Part shown: piece by piece, positions 1 through 8,637 of the stretch
Layout of the letters: every line of letters begins with the position of its first letter
How positions within the stretch are numbered: the stretch's first letter is position 1
Assembly (NCBI GenBank): GCA_963730115.1
Contig: CAVSQM010000001.1
Span: forward strand, 1 to 64,000
Source: DASQFQ01 sp963730115
GTDB lineage: Bacteria; Actinomycetota; Thermoleophilia; Solirubrobacterales; Solirubrobacteraceae
Direction: 5' to 3'
Length of the DNA: 64,000 nucleotides
Program-made: the position numbers and the translations under genes
Notes under the pieces: model-generated
Seen by the model: the letters and a program-made list of their open reading frames with translations, nothing else
The model's database searches: none
What the model was told of the DNA's origin: nothing

Positions 1-1
1 C

Positions 2-101
2 TTCTTCAAGCTCGCCGAGCCGGTGTTCGCGCGCATGGCGCGACCTCGCCTCGAGCATGGGGCACCTGAAGGACCTCCTCGAGGCGAACGGAACGCCGTA
101 A
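2..101 (+). pseudogene. 3' end of an unidentified gene, frameshifted
   Basis: The window opens inside a gene. Frame 2 reads FFKLAEPVFARMA. Dropping one base near position 41 then gives DLASSMGHLKDLLEANGTP and a TAA at 99-101. The amphipathic C-terminal helix recalls SRPBCC/polyketide-cyclase-like proteins, but too little is present to name it. The apparent inserted C turns GG into GCG, a pattern seen at other frameshifts in this window. Reading the ORF straight through would wrongly fuse this tail to the SpoIIE gene downstream. Confidence 0.4.
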
Positions 102-139
102 CGATTCCCGGACGCATGGCCCGTAGAAAGGACTCCGAC

Positions 140-1750
140 ATGACCGGCCTGACCCGCACCTTCCGCCGCCGCCTGCGGCGCGCTCCCGACGAGGAGCGCG
201 CTCCGGCCTCGACGCCGGAGGTGCGGGAGGACGAGGCGGCCCCGATCGACATCGCCCCCAACGACCCGCTGCTCGCCTACCTGCAGAGCGCGAGCGGCGC
301 GGTCGACGTCGAGGCGCTGGAGCTCGACTCGCCCGCGCTCGCCGAGCTGAAGGCGGCCGGGATCAAGCTCGCGGTCCCGCTCGTCAGCCAGGGCGAGCTG
401 ATCGGCGTGCTCAACCTCGGGCCGCGGCTCTCGGAGCAGGAGTACTCCTCCGACGACCGCAAGCTGCTCGACAACCTCGCCGCGCAGGCCGCGCCGGCGC
501 TGCGGGTCGGCCAGCTCGTCCGCCAGCAGCAGGCCGAGGCCGCCACGCGCCAGCGCTTCGAGCAGGAGCTCGAGGTCGCCAAGCTGATCCAGCAGAACTT
601 CCTCCCCAAGCAGCTGCCGGAGCTGTCGGGCTGGCAGGTCGCGGCCTACTACCGGCCGGCGCGCGAGGTCGGCGGCGACTTCTACGACGTCATCCCGCTG
701 CCCGGCGGCAAGGTCGGCTTCGTGGTCGGCGACGTCACCGACAAGGGCGTCCCCGCCGCGCTCGTGATGGCCGCCACCCGGAGCGTGCTGCGCGCGTCCG
801 CCCAGCGCCTCGTCGAGCCCGGCGAGACGCTCGAGCGCGTCAACGAGCACCTGTGCCCGGACATGCCGGAGAAGATGTTCGTGACCTGCCTCTACGGCGT
901 GCTCGACACGGCGACCGGCCACTTCCGCTTCGCCAACGCCGGCCACGACCTGCCGTACGTCAAGACCGCCGAGGGCTCCGAGGAGCTGCGCGCGCGCGGC
1001 ATGCCGCTCGGGCTGATGCCCGGCATGCCCTACGAGGAGAAGGAGACCGTGCTCCAGCCCGGCGACTCGCTGCTCCTGCACTCCGACGGCGTCGTCGAGG
1101 CGCACGACCCCGACGGCGAGATGTTCGGCTTCCCGCGCCTCAAGCAGTGCGTGGCCGACTACCCCGGCGGCGGCGAGCTGATCGACCGCGTGCTGTCCGA
1201 CCTGCACGCCCACACCGGCCCCGACGCCGAGCAGGAGGACGACATCACCATGGTCGTGCTCCAGCGCTCGCCGGGCGCCGGCCACATGCTCAACGGCGCC
1301 GTGCCCGATGCCGTGCTCGTCACGGAGTTCGAGGTCCCCTCAGCCGAGGGCAACGAGCGCGTCGCGATCGAGCGCGTCAGCGCCGCGATCGCGGATCTCG
1401 GCCTGACCGAGGCGCGGCTCGCCAAGCTCAAGACCGCGGTCGGCGAGGCGACGATGAACGCGATGGAGCACGGCTCGGGCTACCGCGAGGACCGGCCGGT
1501 CAACGTCCGCGTCCTCACCGGCGACGGCCGCGTGCGCGTCCAGATCACCGACCTCGGCGGCGCGCCGCCGGAGTCCGAGCGCGAGGTGCCGGACCTCGAG
1601 GCCAAGCTCGAGGGCCTGCAGCGCCCTCGCGGCTGGGGCCTCTTCCTGATCGAGAACATGGTCGACGAGACGCGCGAGACGAGCGACGGGGAGCACCACA
1701 CCCTCGAGCTCGGCGTGCGTCTGGAGGGAGATGACGATGGCGACGAGTGA
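140..1750 (+). CDS. SpoIIE/RsbU-type PP2C phosphatase fused to RsbW-like anti-sigma kinase domain
   Basis: This is a cytosolic partner-switching regulator of about 536 aa. Residues about 50-130 look like a degenerate GAF sensor domain. The PP2C phosphatase follows with metal-binding motifs GGDFYD, GDVTDKG and DDITMVV. The last 130 residues form a HATPase_c domain of RsbW type, with an N-box (GEATMNAMEHG), a DLGG motif and a RGWGLFLIENM lid. By family knowledge, the phosphatase dephosphorylates STAS antagonists and the kinase phosphorylates them or binds a sigma factor. ATG 140 is preferred because AAGGA lies 8 nt upstream; an upstream GTG at 23 would run into the preceding gene. Two STAS genes follow with overlaps, so the substrates are co-expressed. 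No sigma factor gene is present. Confidence 0.9.
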   Translation: MTGLTRTFRRRLRRAPDEERAPASTPEVREDEAAPIDIAPNDPLLAYLQSASGAVDVEALELDSPALAELKAAGIKLAVPLVSQGELIGVLNLGPRLSEQEYSSDDRKLLDNLAAQAAPALRVGQLVRQQQAEAATRQRFEQELEVAKLIQQNFLPKQLPELSGWQVAAYYRPAREVGGDFYDVIPLPGGKVGFVVGDVTDKGVPAALVMAATRSVLRASAQRLVEPGETLERVNEHLCPDMPEKMFVTCLYGVLDTATGHFRFANAGHDLPYVKTAEGSEELRARGMPLGLMPGMPYEEKETVLQPGDSLLLHSDGVVEAHDPDGEMFGFPRLKQCVADYPGGGELIDRVLSDLHAHTGPDAEQEDDITMVVLQRSPGAGHMLNGAVPDAVLVTEFEVPSAEGNERVAIERVSAAIADLGLTEARLAKLKTAVGEATMNAMEHGSGYREDRPVNVRVLTGDGRVRVQITDLGGAPPESEREVPDLEAKLEGLQRPRGWGLFLIENMVDETRETSDGEHHTLELGVRLEGDDDGDE

Positions 1751-2099
1751 GATCCCGGCCGTGCGCCGGCGCGACGGAGTCGCCGTGATCGACATCGCGG
1801 GCGACGTCAACCGCGGCGCCGAGGCGGCGCTCGAGGCGGCCTGGCAGCAGGCCACCGCCGAGCCCACCGACGCCGTCGTCCTCAACTTCGAGGGCGCCGG
1901 CTACATCAACTCGACCGGCATCGCGCTGATCGTGGGCATCCTGGCCCGCGCCCGCGCGGCCGGGATCGACGTGCGGGCCTACGGACTGACGCCCCACTAC
2001 CGGGAGATCTTCGAGATCACCCGGCTCGCCGACTTCCTGGCGATCAACCCCGACGAGGACAGCGCCGTGCGCGGCGCGGAAGGGAGCAGGGATGCCTGA
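1737..2099 (+). CDS. STAS-domain anti-sigma factor antagonist (RsbV/SpoIIAA-like) 1
   Basis: A single STAS domain of 120 aa. The core strand-helix reads VVLNFEGAGYINSTGIALIV. The Ser at about residue 59, in NSTG, matches the conserved phospho-acceptor of RsbV/SpoIIAA proteins. ATG 1737 is chosen because GGAGGGAG then lies at normal distance; ATG 1731 is too close to it. The gene overlaps the 3' end of the SpoIIE-kinase gene and is itself overlapped by the next STAS gene, so the three form one operon. It is the likely substrate of the upstream phosphatase and kinase (inference from context). Confidence 0.88.
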   Translation: MATSEIPAVRRRDGVAVIDIAGDVNRGAEAALEAAWQQATAEPTDAVVLNFEGAGYINSTGIALIVGILARARAAGIDVRAYGLTPHYREIFEITRLADFLAINPDEDSAVRGAEGSRDA

Positions 2100-2436
2100 G
2101 GCCACAGCCACGTTCGAGGTGCGCCGGAGCGGTCCGGCGGCGATCGTCGACATCCGGGGCGACGTCACGGCCGGCTCGGAGGCCGTCCTGATGACGGCGT
2201 ACGACGAGGCGGGGGACGCGAAGGCGATCGTCCTCAACTTCACCGATCTCGCGTACATGAACAGTGGCGGCATCGGCCTGCTCGTGACGCTGCTCGTGCG
2301 TGCCAACCGGCATTCGCAGCAGCTCCTCGCGTTCGGCCTGTCGGACCACTACACGCAGATCTTCGAGCTGACCCGCCTCGACGAGGCGGTCTCCATCCAC
2401 GACGACGAGTCCGGCGCGCTGGCTGCCGCCGCTTAG
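2092..2436 (+). CDS. STAS-domain anti-sigma factor antagonist 2
   Basis: A second STAS protein, 114 aa, paralogous to the gene before it (shared ITxxFExTRL-like C-terminal half and a NSGGI motif). The presumed phospho-serine is at about residue 58. The start ATG overlaps the preceding gene by 8 nt and has GGAAGGGAG upstream. Two antagonists in one operon suggest either two partners or a graded switch; the sequence does not say which. The unknown protein at 2449 follows after 12 nt and is probably in the same transcript. Confidence 0.88.
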   Translation: MPEATATFEVRRSGPAAIVDIRGDVTAGSEAVLMTAYDEAGDAKAIVLNFTDLAYMNSGGIGLLVTLLVRANRHSQQLLAFGLSDHYTQIFELTRLDEAVSIHDDESGALAAAA

Positions 2437-2448
2437 AAGGAGCTCGCC

Positions 2449-3189
2449 ATGAGCGATGTGAACGAGCGGGCCGCGGCCCGCGATGCGACCAACTGGGCGA
2501 AAAAGGTCTCGCACCTGAACGTCGCCGAGGTGCCGGAGGGCGCCGTGGCGATCAACGTCGAGGGCAAGCGGCTGGCCGGCCCGATCCAGGGCTTCGGGAA
2601 GATGTGGCAGAAGACCTACCAGGTCCGGCTGCCGCAGGAGAAGGTGTCGGCCACCGACCTGATCGCCACGTGGAAGCAGCGCTTCCCCGAGTTCTGGCCG
2701 GAGGGCAACAACTTCTACGCGCCGTTGACCGGGATCGAGCCGGGCGAGGTCGCGCTGATCGGCATGACGCTGCCGGGCAAGATGAAGCTCTCGACCGGCG
2801 TGATGGTGCTCTATGCCGACGAGGAGTCGTTCACGCTCATGACCCCGCAGGGGCACATGTTCGCCGGCTGGATCACGTTCAGCGCGACCGAGCGGGCCGG
2901 CCAGACCGTGGCCCAGGCACAGGTGCTGATGCGCGCCTCCGACCCGATCTTCGAGATGGGGCTGACGATGGGCGGGCACAAGCAGGAGGACCGCTTCTGG
3001 GAGCAGACGCTGACGGCGCTGGCGACGCACTTCGAGACGCCGCTGGCGCACGTCGAGACGCAGGTCGTCTGCGTCGACAAGAAGCGCCAGTGGTCCCGGT
3101 GGCGGAACGTCTGGCACTCTTCGGCGATCCGCTCCACGCTGTACATGCTGGGCGCGCCGGTGCGCGGGATGAGGCGCTTGTTTGCCTGA
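2449..3189 (+). CDS. Conserved hypothetical protein (246 aa)
   Basis: I do not recognise the family with confidence. The protein is soluble, without signal peptide or membrane segment. It has aromatic-rich conserved-looking patches (GPIQGFGKMWQKTY, FPEFWPEGNNFYAPL, HMFAGWITFSA) of the sort found in lipid- or ligand-binding SRPBCC-like folds; that comparison is only an impression. The RBS AAGGAG precedes the ATG. The gene sits 12 nt after the second STAS gene and overlaps the next (oxidoreductase) gene by 8 nt, so it is the fourth of five co-directional, tightly packed genes and may be an output of the switch. Confidence 0.75.
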   Translation: MSDVNERAAARDATNWAKKVSHLNVAEVPEGAVAINVEGKRLAGPIQGFGKMWQKTYQVRLPQEKVSATDLIATWKQRFPEFWPEGNNFYAPLTGIEPGEVALIGMTLPGKMKLSTGVMVLYADEESFTLMTPQGHMFAGWITFSATERAGQTVAQAQVLMRASDPIFEMGLTMGGHKQEDRFWEQTLTALATHFETPLAHVETQVVCVDKKRQWSRWRNVWHSSAIRSTLYMLGAPVRGMRRLFA

Positions 3190-4609
3190 CGCGATCGTCG
3201 TCGGCGCGGGTCCCAACGGCCTCGCGGCGGCGATCGTCCTCGCCCGCGCCGGCCACTCGGTGCGGGTGCTGGAGGCGCAGGACACGATCGGGGGCGGGTC
3301 GCGCTCGGCGGAGCTGACCCTCCCCGGCTTCGTGCACGACATCTGCTCGGCGGTGCATCCGCACCCGCTCGCCTCGCCGTTCCTGCGCGAGCTGCCGCTG
3401 GCCGACCACGGGCTCGAGCTCGTCCACCCCGAGCTCGCGCTCGCGCACCCGCTCGACGACGGCACCGCGGTCGCGTTCGACCGCTCGCTGGAGACGACGG
3501 TGGCGTCGATCGGCGGCGAGGACGGCGAGCGCTACCGCAAGCTGGTGGCGCCGCTGGTGCGGGACGCGGAGAAGCTGCTGCCGTCGATCCTCGGGCCGCT
3601 GCGGCCGACGCGCCACCCGATCGCCCTTTCGCGGTTCGGGCTGCTCGGGCTGCCCTCGGCGAAGCTCCTGGCCGGGCGCTTCAAGCAGCCGCGCGCGCGG
3701 GCGCTGATCGCCGGCAACGCCGCGCACTCGATGCTGCGGCTCGACCAGCCGCCGACCTCGGCGGTCGCGCTGGTGCTGATCCTCACCGGGCACCACGTCG
3801 GCTGGCCGGTGGCGCGCGGCGGCTCGCAGGCGATCGCCGACGCGCTCGCCTCGATCGCGCGCTCGCACGGGGTGGAGATCGAGTGCGGCCGCCGCGTCGA
3901 GCGGGTCGAGGAGCTCGACGACGCGCGCGCCGTGCTCTTCAACTTGACGCCGCGGCAGATCGTCGCGATCGCCGGCCACCGGCTGCCGGACCGCTACCGC
4001 CGCGCGCTCGAGCGCTACCGCTACGGCCCCGGCGTCTTCAAGCTCGACTGGGCGCTCGACGGGCCGATCCCGTGGACGGCGCCGGAGTGCACGCGGGCGG
4101 GCACCGTGCACGTCGGCGGCACGTTCGAGGAGATCGCGGCCAGCGAGGCGTCGCCGGGCCATGAGCGGCCGTACGTGCTCGTCTCCCAGCCCAGCCTCTG
4201 CGACCCGAGCCGGGCGCCGGAGGGCAAGCACGTCGGCTGGGCGTACTGCCACGTCCCGTCGGGCTCGACGCAGGACATGACCGCCGCGATCGAGGGGCAG
4301 ATCGAGCGCTTCGCCCCCGGCTTCCGCGAGCGGATCCTCGCGCGGTCGTCGCTGAACGCGGTCGAGATGGAGGCCTACAACGCGAACTACGTCGGCGGCG
4401 ACATCAACGGCGGGCTGATGGACCTGCGGCAGCTGTTCACGCGCCCGGTCGTGCGTCCGGTGCCGTACGCGACGCCGGACCCGCGGCTGTTCATCTGCTC
4501 GTCGGCGACGCCGCCCGGAGGCGGCGTCCACGGCATGTGCGGCTACTGGGCGGCTCAGGCGGTGCTGAAGGCCACGCTCACCCAGCCGAAGTCGTCGCCC
4601 GGCAGGTAG
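3182..4609 (+). CDS. FAD-dependent oxidoreductase, phytoene desaturase / PYROXD2-like
   Basis: 475 aa. The N-terminus is a Rossmann FAD/NAD-binding fold (IVVGAGPNGLAAAIVLARAG), followed by an acidic EAQDTIGGGSRS motif typical of phytoene-dehydrogenase-related oxidoreductases. The C-terminus carries the FAD-contact segment SSATPPGGGVHGMCGYWAA. The substrate cannot be inferred; no carotenoid synthesis genes are nearby. The start is TTG at 3182, overlapping the previous stop by 8 nt, which implies translational coupling. The last 55 nt overlap the 3' end of the convergent HtaA gene. Confidence 0.85.
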   Translation: MPDAIVVGAGPNGLAAAIVLARAGHSVRVLEAQDTIGGGSRSAELTLPGFVHDICSAVHPHPLASPFLRELPLADHGLELVHPELALAHPLDDGTAVAFDRSLETTVASIGGEDGERYRKLVAPLVRDAEKLLPSILGPLRPTRHPIALSRFGLLGLPSAKLLAGRFKQPRARALIAGNAAHSMLRLDQPPTSAVALVLILTGHHVGWPVARGGSQAIADALASIARSHGVEIECGRRVERVEELDDARAVLFNLTPRQIVAIAGHRLPDRYRRALERYRYGPGVFKLDWALDGPIPWTAPECTRAGTVHVGGTFEEIAASEASPGHERPYVLVSQPSLCDPSRAPEGKHVGWAYCHVPSGSTQDMTAAIEGQIERFAPGFRERILARSSLNAVEMEAYNANYVGGDINGGLMDLRQLFTRPVVRPVPYATPDPRLFICSSATPPGGGVHGMCGYWAAQAVLKATLTQPKSSPGR

Positions 4610-5634
4610 AACCCGGCGAACACCGAGTCGCTGCTCTCCTCGGGCACGGTCCCGGGGATCTGGGTGTAGGTGACCGTCTTGCCATCCGGGCTCGTGGTCA
4701 CGGAGGCGGCCTGGTCGGGGTGGAGGTCGATCAGCACCTCGCGCCGGCCGTCCATGCGGAAGATCGCCCGCGAGGCGGCCCCGTTGAGCTCGATCTCCGG
4801 GTTCTCCGCCTGCATGTCGATGCCGTGCGACGGATAGCGGAAGTTGACCGTGCCCGTGTAGGAGACGGCGGCCTTGCCGCTCGCCGCGTCGCGCCAGCCG
4901 CTCTTGAACAGGTAGTGGAACTCGTAGGGCGGGGTGCTGGTGGCGCCGTTCTCGGTCGAGGTGCCACCGCCGCCGTTGATGTAGTCGACGAACGACTCGC
5001 GGACGTGCCAGGTGATGGTCGCGCTGACGGCGTCGACGGCGCCCGCCGGGCGCGCCAGCGTGGGGAGGGGGTCGGTGGCGGGCGGGGTGGTGGTCCCGCC
5101 GCCTCCGCCGCCCGGGTTGGAGCCGCCGCCGCCGGGCGAGGGCGTCAGCGGGCGAGCGGGCGGCGCGCCCTGCAGCGACGCGGTGATCCGCGCGCGCCCG
5201 AAGCGCCCCTGCGGCGCACGGCGGAGGGCGAGCCGCCGCTTGATCACGCGCGCGGCCCCGCGGTCCAGGGTCACGGCCGAGGAGCGGAGGCGGGCGCTGC
5301 GGGTGCCGGCGTCGAGCTTGAGCCGCTTGCCCGCCGGCCCGCGGAGCACGACGATGCGGCGGCCGGCCACCCGCGCGGTCAGCGTCGTGCGCGCGCCGAG
5401 CCGGGCCTGGATGCGGCTGAGCGTGACGCTGCGCTTCCCGCGCCGCAGGACCACGCGCTTGCCGAGGTCGAGCGTCGCCGTGCGGCTGACGCTACCGGCG
5501 GTGATGGGCAGCGTGATCTTGGCCGGCACCTTCACCCCCTGGGCGCGCAGGCTGTCGGCGGCGGGTCCGGTGGTGGAGAGCGTGGCGCTGCCATGCGAGG
5601 CGGCGAGCGCGGCGAGCAGCACGGCGGTGGTCAT
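4555..5634 (-). CDS. HtaA-domain haem-binding/transport protein
   Basis: 359 aa, last gene of the haem-uptake operon. A short hydrophobic N-terminus (TTAVLLAALAASHGSA) is a probable signal peptide. A first beta-rich domain (about residues 25-165) is followed by a Pro/Gly/Thr linker (about 165-200) and then an HtaA domain (TITWHVRESFVDYI, then YPSHGIDMQAENPEIEL). In corynebacteria, HtaA proteins are cell-surface haemin receptors that pass haem to HmuTUV. ATG 5634 has AGGAGG 5 nt upstream and forms an ATGA overlap with the ATPase stop. No C-terminal membrane anchor is visible, unlike corynebacterial HtaA. Confidence 0.82.
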   Translation of the reverse strand: MTTAVLLAALAASHGSATLSTTGPAADSLRAQGVKVPAKITLPITAGSVSRTATLDLGKRVVLRRGKRSVTLSRIQARLGARTTLTARVAGRRIVVLRGPAGKRLKLDAGTRSARLRSSAVTLDRGAARVIKRRLALRRAPQGRFGRARITASLQGAPPARPLTPSPGGGGSNPGGGGGGTTTPPATDPLPTLARPAGAVDAVSATITWHVRESFVDYINGGGGTSTENGATSTPPYEFHYLFKSGWRDAASGKAAVSYTGTVNFRYPSHGIDMQAENPEIELNGAASRAIFRMDGRREVLIDLHPDQAASVTTSPDGKTVTYTQIPGTVPEESSDSVFAGFYLPGDDFGWVSVAFSTA

Positions 5635-6422
5635 GGGACCTCCTGCAGGTTCGAGTTCAGCCAGGCGACGTGGAGTGCGGTGCGGCCGTCGGCGCTCTCG
5701 AGCGCCGCGTCGACGTTCCAGACCTCGGCCAGCCGGTCGGGGTCGAGCACGTCGGCGGGCGCCCCGGTGGCGACCGCGCGGCCGCGCGAGAGCACCACGA
5801 CGCGGTCGGCGACGGCGGCCGCCAGCGCGAGGTCGTGGACGACGAGCAGCACCGCGAGGCCGTCGTTGGCCAGCCCGCGCAGCAGGCGGGCGACGGCGGC
5901 GGTGGCGCCGAGGTCGAGGTGCGCGGTCGGCTCGTCGGCGATCAGCGCGGGCGCCTCCTGCGCGAGCCCGACGGCGATCTGCACGCGCTGCAGCTCGCCG
6001 CCGGAGAGCGTGGTCAGCTTGCGGTCGGCCAGCGCGGTCACCTCGGTGCGCGCGAGCGCGCGGTCGACGGCGTCGTGGTCGGCCCGGGTCGCGCGCCGCA
6101 AGCGGGCCGATGTGCGGCGAGCGCCCGATCTCGACCGCCTCGCGCACCACGATCCCGTCGGGCACCCGCGGGCGCTGGGGCACGAACGCGCGCACCTTGG
6201 CGAGCTTGCGCCCCCGCAGGTCCTGCCCGAGCCAGCGGACGCTGCCCGAGGTGAGCTTCTGGATGCCGGCGGCCGAGCGGGCGAGCGTCGACTTGCCCGC
6301 GCCGTTGGGCCCGACGACCGCCACGAGCTCGCCCGCGGAGAGCTCGATCGAGGCGTCGCGCAGGATCGTCGCCTCGCCGATCGTGACGCGTGGCGTCGCG
6401 GACGTCGAGGAGCGAGCGTCAC
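5631..6422 (-). CDS. HmuV/FecE-like haem or iron-siderophore ABC transporter ATPase (frameshifted in this sequence)
   Basis: ATP-binding subunit of the haem/iron importer, about 262 aa once reframed. Visible motifs are Walker A GPNGAGKST, signature LSGGELQRVQIA, Walker B ALIADEPTAHLD and switch His in VVHDLAL. The frame is broken near 6410, 6388 and 6104; each is repaired by removing one base, and the one near 6388 is GG read as GCG. The GTG start overlaps the permease stop (GTGA, 6419-6422). The stop overlaps the HtaA ATG. Context (binding protein, permease, HtaA, haem monooxygenase) argues for haem rather than siderophore or B12. Confidence 0.85.
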   Translation of the reverse strand: MTLAPRRPRRHASRSARRRSCATPRSSSPRASSWRSSGPTARASRRSPARPPASRSSPRAASAGSGRTCGGASSPRCARSCPSARGCPTGSWCARRSRSGARRTSARLRRATRADHDAVDRALARTEVTALADRKLTTLSGGELQRVQIAVGLAQEAPALIADEPTAHLDLGATAAVARLLRGLANDGLAVLLVVHDLALAAAVADRVVVLSRGRAVATGAPADVLDPDRLAEVWNVDAALESADGRTALHVAWLNSNLQEVP

Positions 6423-7406
6423 GTCGCGCTCCGCAGCAGCCTGATGAACAGCGGCACGCCGAGGACGACCATCAGCGGCCCGACCGGCAGCTCGATCGGG
6501 GCCAGCACCGTGCGCGCGAGCGTGTCGCCGGTCAGCAGCAGCGCCGCCGCGGCCAGCGCCGAGGCCGGCACGACGAAGCGGTGCCCCGCGGTGCCGCCCG
6601 CCAGCCGCACGACGTGCGGGATCACCAGCCCGAGGAAGCCGAGCAGCCCCGCGATCGCCGCCGCCGCCGACGCCAGCAGCGCCGCCGAGGCGCCCGCCAG
6701 GAGCCGGATCGTGCGCGGGCGCGCGCCGAGCGACTCGGCGACGTCGTCGCCCAGCGCCAGCCGGTCGAGCGGCCGCGTCAGGCCCGACGGCGAGCAGGAA
6801 GCCGACGGCGAAGTACGGCCACGTGACCTCCATGTCCGACCAGCCCTGCGCCGACAGCCCGCCCGCGAGCCAGAACACCGCCGACTGCACGCGGTCGGCG
6901 AAGGCGACCATCAGCGACGTCGTGGCGGCGCCGAACAGCGAGGCGATCGCGATCCCGGCCAGGATCAGCCGCCCGATCCCGCCGCCGCGCGGCCCTGACC
7001 AGGCGATCATGAAGACGAGCCCCGCGGCGGCGACGCCGAACACGAGCGCGCCCACCGGCAGCAGCGCGATCGAGCCGGGGAAGACGAGCAGGATGAGGAT
7101 CGCGCCGAACGCCGCGCCGCCGGTCACGCCGATCACGTCCGGCGAGGCGAGCGGGTTGGCGAGCGCGCCCTGCAGCAGCGCTCCCGCCACGCCGAGCGCC
7201 GCCCCGACCACGAGCGCGCTGATCGTGCGCGGCAGCCGCAGCTGGAGCACGATCTCTCGCAATGGACCCGGGTCGGCCTGCCCGGTCAGCGCGTCGATCA
7301 CGTCGCTGAGCGGCACGTGGACCGCGCCGAGCGTCAGCGACGCGGCGGCGGCGGCCACGAGGGCCGCCGCCGACACGAGCATCACCGTGACCTGGCGGAC
7401 CGCCAC
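6419..7406 (-). CDS. HmuU/FecCD-like ABC transporter permease (frameshifted in this sequence)
   Basis: Integral membrane permease of the FecCD/BtuC family, about 328 aa after repair. It begins RQVTVMLVSAAALVAAAAAS and shows the family signature LRLPRTISALVVGAALGVAG, with about ten hydrophobic segments. The frame breaks near 6780, where GGG should probably read GG; the continuation (SAAAAIAGLLGFLGLVIPHV) is the EAA-like loop that contacts the ATPase. The start is GTG 7406, 3 nt after the binding-protein stop. It lies between the binding protein and the ATPase, the usual order. Confidence 0.86.
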
Positions 7407-7409
7407 GGC

Positions 7410-8255
7410 TCAGTTGCGCAGGTACAGCCGGCGGACGTCGCGGATCGTCCGGCCCACGTCGGTCCACGGTTGCAGCAGCGAGTTGCCGGTCGACACGTAG
7501 ATCCGCTTGTTGCGGTACGCCTTGGTGCCGCGCCACGCCGGGTTGGTCCGCAGGTACGCGCCGAGCTTCGGGATGTCCTTCGGCGAGCCGTGCGGGACGG
7601 CGATGATGATGTCCGGGTTGCGCTTGACCACGATCTCGTTGGAGATCCGCGCGAAGCCGTCGCCGGCCACCAGCCCGTCGGTCAGCAGCCGCCCGCCGGC
7701 GCGGCGCACGATGTCGCCGCCCCACGAGTTGGCGAGGAACGCGTAGGGCACGCGGCCGATGCCGAGGATGACCAGCACGCGCGGGCGCTTGCGGATCCCG
7801 CGCGACGCGCGCGCGACGTCGGCCGCCATCCGCTCGGCCATCCGGTTCGCCGCCGCCTGCTTGCCGATCAGCCCGCCGATCCGCTTGATCGCGGCGCCGG
7901 TGTCGTGGACGCTGCGCGGCTCGGTCTCGGCCACCTTCATCCCCAGCCGCCGCATCGCGCGGTGGCCGCGGCGCCAGGTGGGGGAGGAGAGCACGAGCCC
8001 CGCGTTGAGCAACGCGAGCTGCTCGAGGTTCGGCCCGCTCGGATGCGAGAGCGGGATCCGGCGGACGCCGCGCAGCCGCGACGACCAGCGGTCGTTGCCG
8101 CCCAGCACCTGGCCGATCGCCACCGGGCGCACGCCGAGGTCGGCGACCGTGTTGGCGGAGAACGGGTTGAGGGCGACGACCCGCTTCGGGGCCGCCTCGG
8201 CCGCGGGGGCGAGCGCCAGGAGCGCGAGCAGCGCGACCAGGCCGGCCCGCCTCAC
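7410..8255 (-). CDS. HmuT-like periplasmic-type haem/iron-binding protein of ABC importer
   Basis: 281 aa with a signal peptide (RRAGLVALLALLALAPAAEA). The mature part has the two-lobed class III binding-protein layout: RVVALNPFSANTVADLGV near the N-terminus, a long linking helix (AAIKRIGGLIGKQAAANRMAERM) and a C-lobe ending in LQPWTDVGRTIRDVRRLY. There is no lipobox cysteine at the cleavage site, so anchoring is unclear. GTG 8255 overlaps the stop of the haem monooxygenase (GTGA). It is second in the minus-strand operon controlled from the boxes at 8575-8623. Confidence 0.84.
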   Translation of the reverse strand: MRRAGLVALLALLALAPAAEAAPKRVVALNPFSANTVADLGVRPVAIGQVLGGNDRWSSRLRGVRRIPLSHPSGPNLEQLALLNAGLVLSSPTWRRGHRAMRRLGMKVAETEPRSVHDTGAAIKRIGGLIGKQAAANRMAERMAADVARASRGIRKRPRVLVILGIGRVPYAFLANSWGGDIVRRAGGRLLTDGLVAGDGFARISNEIVVKRNPDIIIAVPHGSPKDIPKLGAYLRTNPAWRGTKAYRNKRIYVSTGNSLLQPWTDVGRTIRDVRRLYLRN

Positions 8256-8557
8256 GCGGGCACCTCGGCGTCGAGGACCTCGTAGACCCGCAGCTCGTTG
8301 CCGTGCGCCAGCTGGCCCTCGGCGCGGTCGCGGCTGTGGCTGCGCTTGAAGAGGTCGGAATGCACCCAGTTCTTGAACGCCTCCTTGCTGTCCCACTTCG
8401 TCAGCACGACGTACTCGGCATCACGGTCGCGGCGCAGCAGCTCGAAGCCTTGGAAGCCCTCGGCCTGATTGAGCAGGCGCTCGCGCGTGAGGAACGCCTC
8501 CTCGAAGTCCGCGGCTCGGCCTTCCACCGCGCGCACGACGTTCATCACCACGATCAT
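8252..8557 (-). CDS. IsdG/HmoB-type haem-degrading monooxygenase (ABM domain)
   Basis: 101 aa dimeric alpha-beta barrel protein that opens haem to release iron in the cytosol. The three catalytic residues of S. aureus IsdG (Asn7, Trp67, His77) have counterparts here with matching spacing: Asn6, Trp64 and His74, inside IVVMNVV and FKNWVHSDLFKRSH. This is better evidence than the fold alone, since many ABM proteins lack the triad. First gene of the minus-strand haem operon, with an overlap to the binding protein. Its promoter region holds three iron-box-like repeats, so low-iron induction is likely. Confidence 0.87.
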   Translation of the reverse strand: MIVVMNVVRAVEGRAADFEEAFLTRERLLNQAEGFQGFELLRRDRDAEYVVLTKWDSKEAFKNWVHSDLFKRSHSRDRAEGQLAHGNELRVYEVLDAEVPA

Positions 8558-8574
8558 TTGCGCTCCTTGCTTTC

Positions 8575-8623
8575 TTAGGGTCGCCTAATTAGGGTGGCCG
8601 AACCCTGACTTAGGGCACCCTAA
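8575..8623. promoter_or_regulatory. Tandem TTAGG-N4-CCTAA boxes, probable iron-responsive operator between divergent haem genes
   Basis: Three 14-bp dyads lie in the 80-bp gap between the haem monooxygenase and the collagen-stalk HtaA gene: TTAGGGTCGCCTAA (8575-8588), directly abutting TTAGGGTGGCCGAA (8589-8602, one mismatch), then TTAGGGCACCCTAA (8610-8623). The half-site TTAGG/CCTAA is that of DtxR/IdeR boxes, but the arms are 4 bp apart instead of 9. The array can serve both divergent promoters. The same unit recurs at 59878-59905. No DtxR- or Fur-family gene is in the window. Confidence 0.75.
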
Positions 8624-8637
8624 TCCCGAGAGGACAC

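Noticed and set aside
40..1750. Upstream start for the SpoIIE gene at GTG 23
   Set aside because: The extra residues read through the tail of the previous gene in a frame lacking domain similarity, and a good SD sits before ATG 140.
8558..8637. Canonical 19-bp DtxR/IdeR box
   Set aside because: TTAGG and CCTAA arms are 4 bp apart, not 9, so it is reported as a distinct box type rather than a standard IdeR site.
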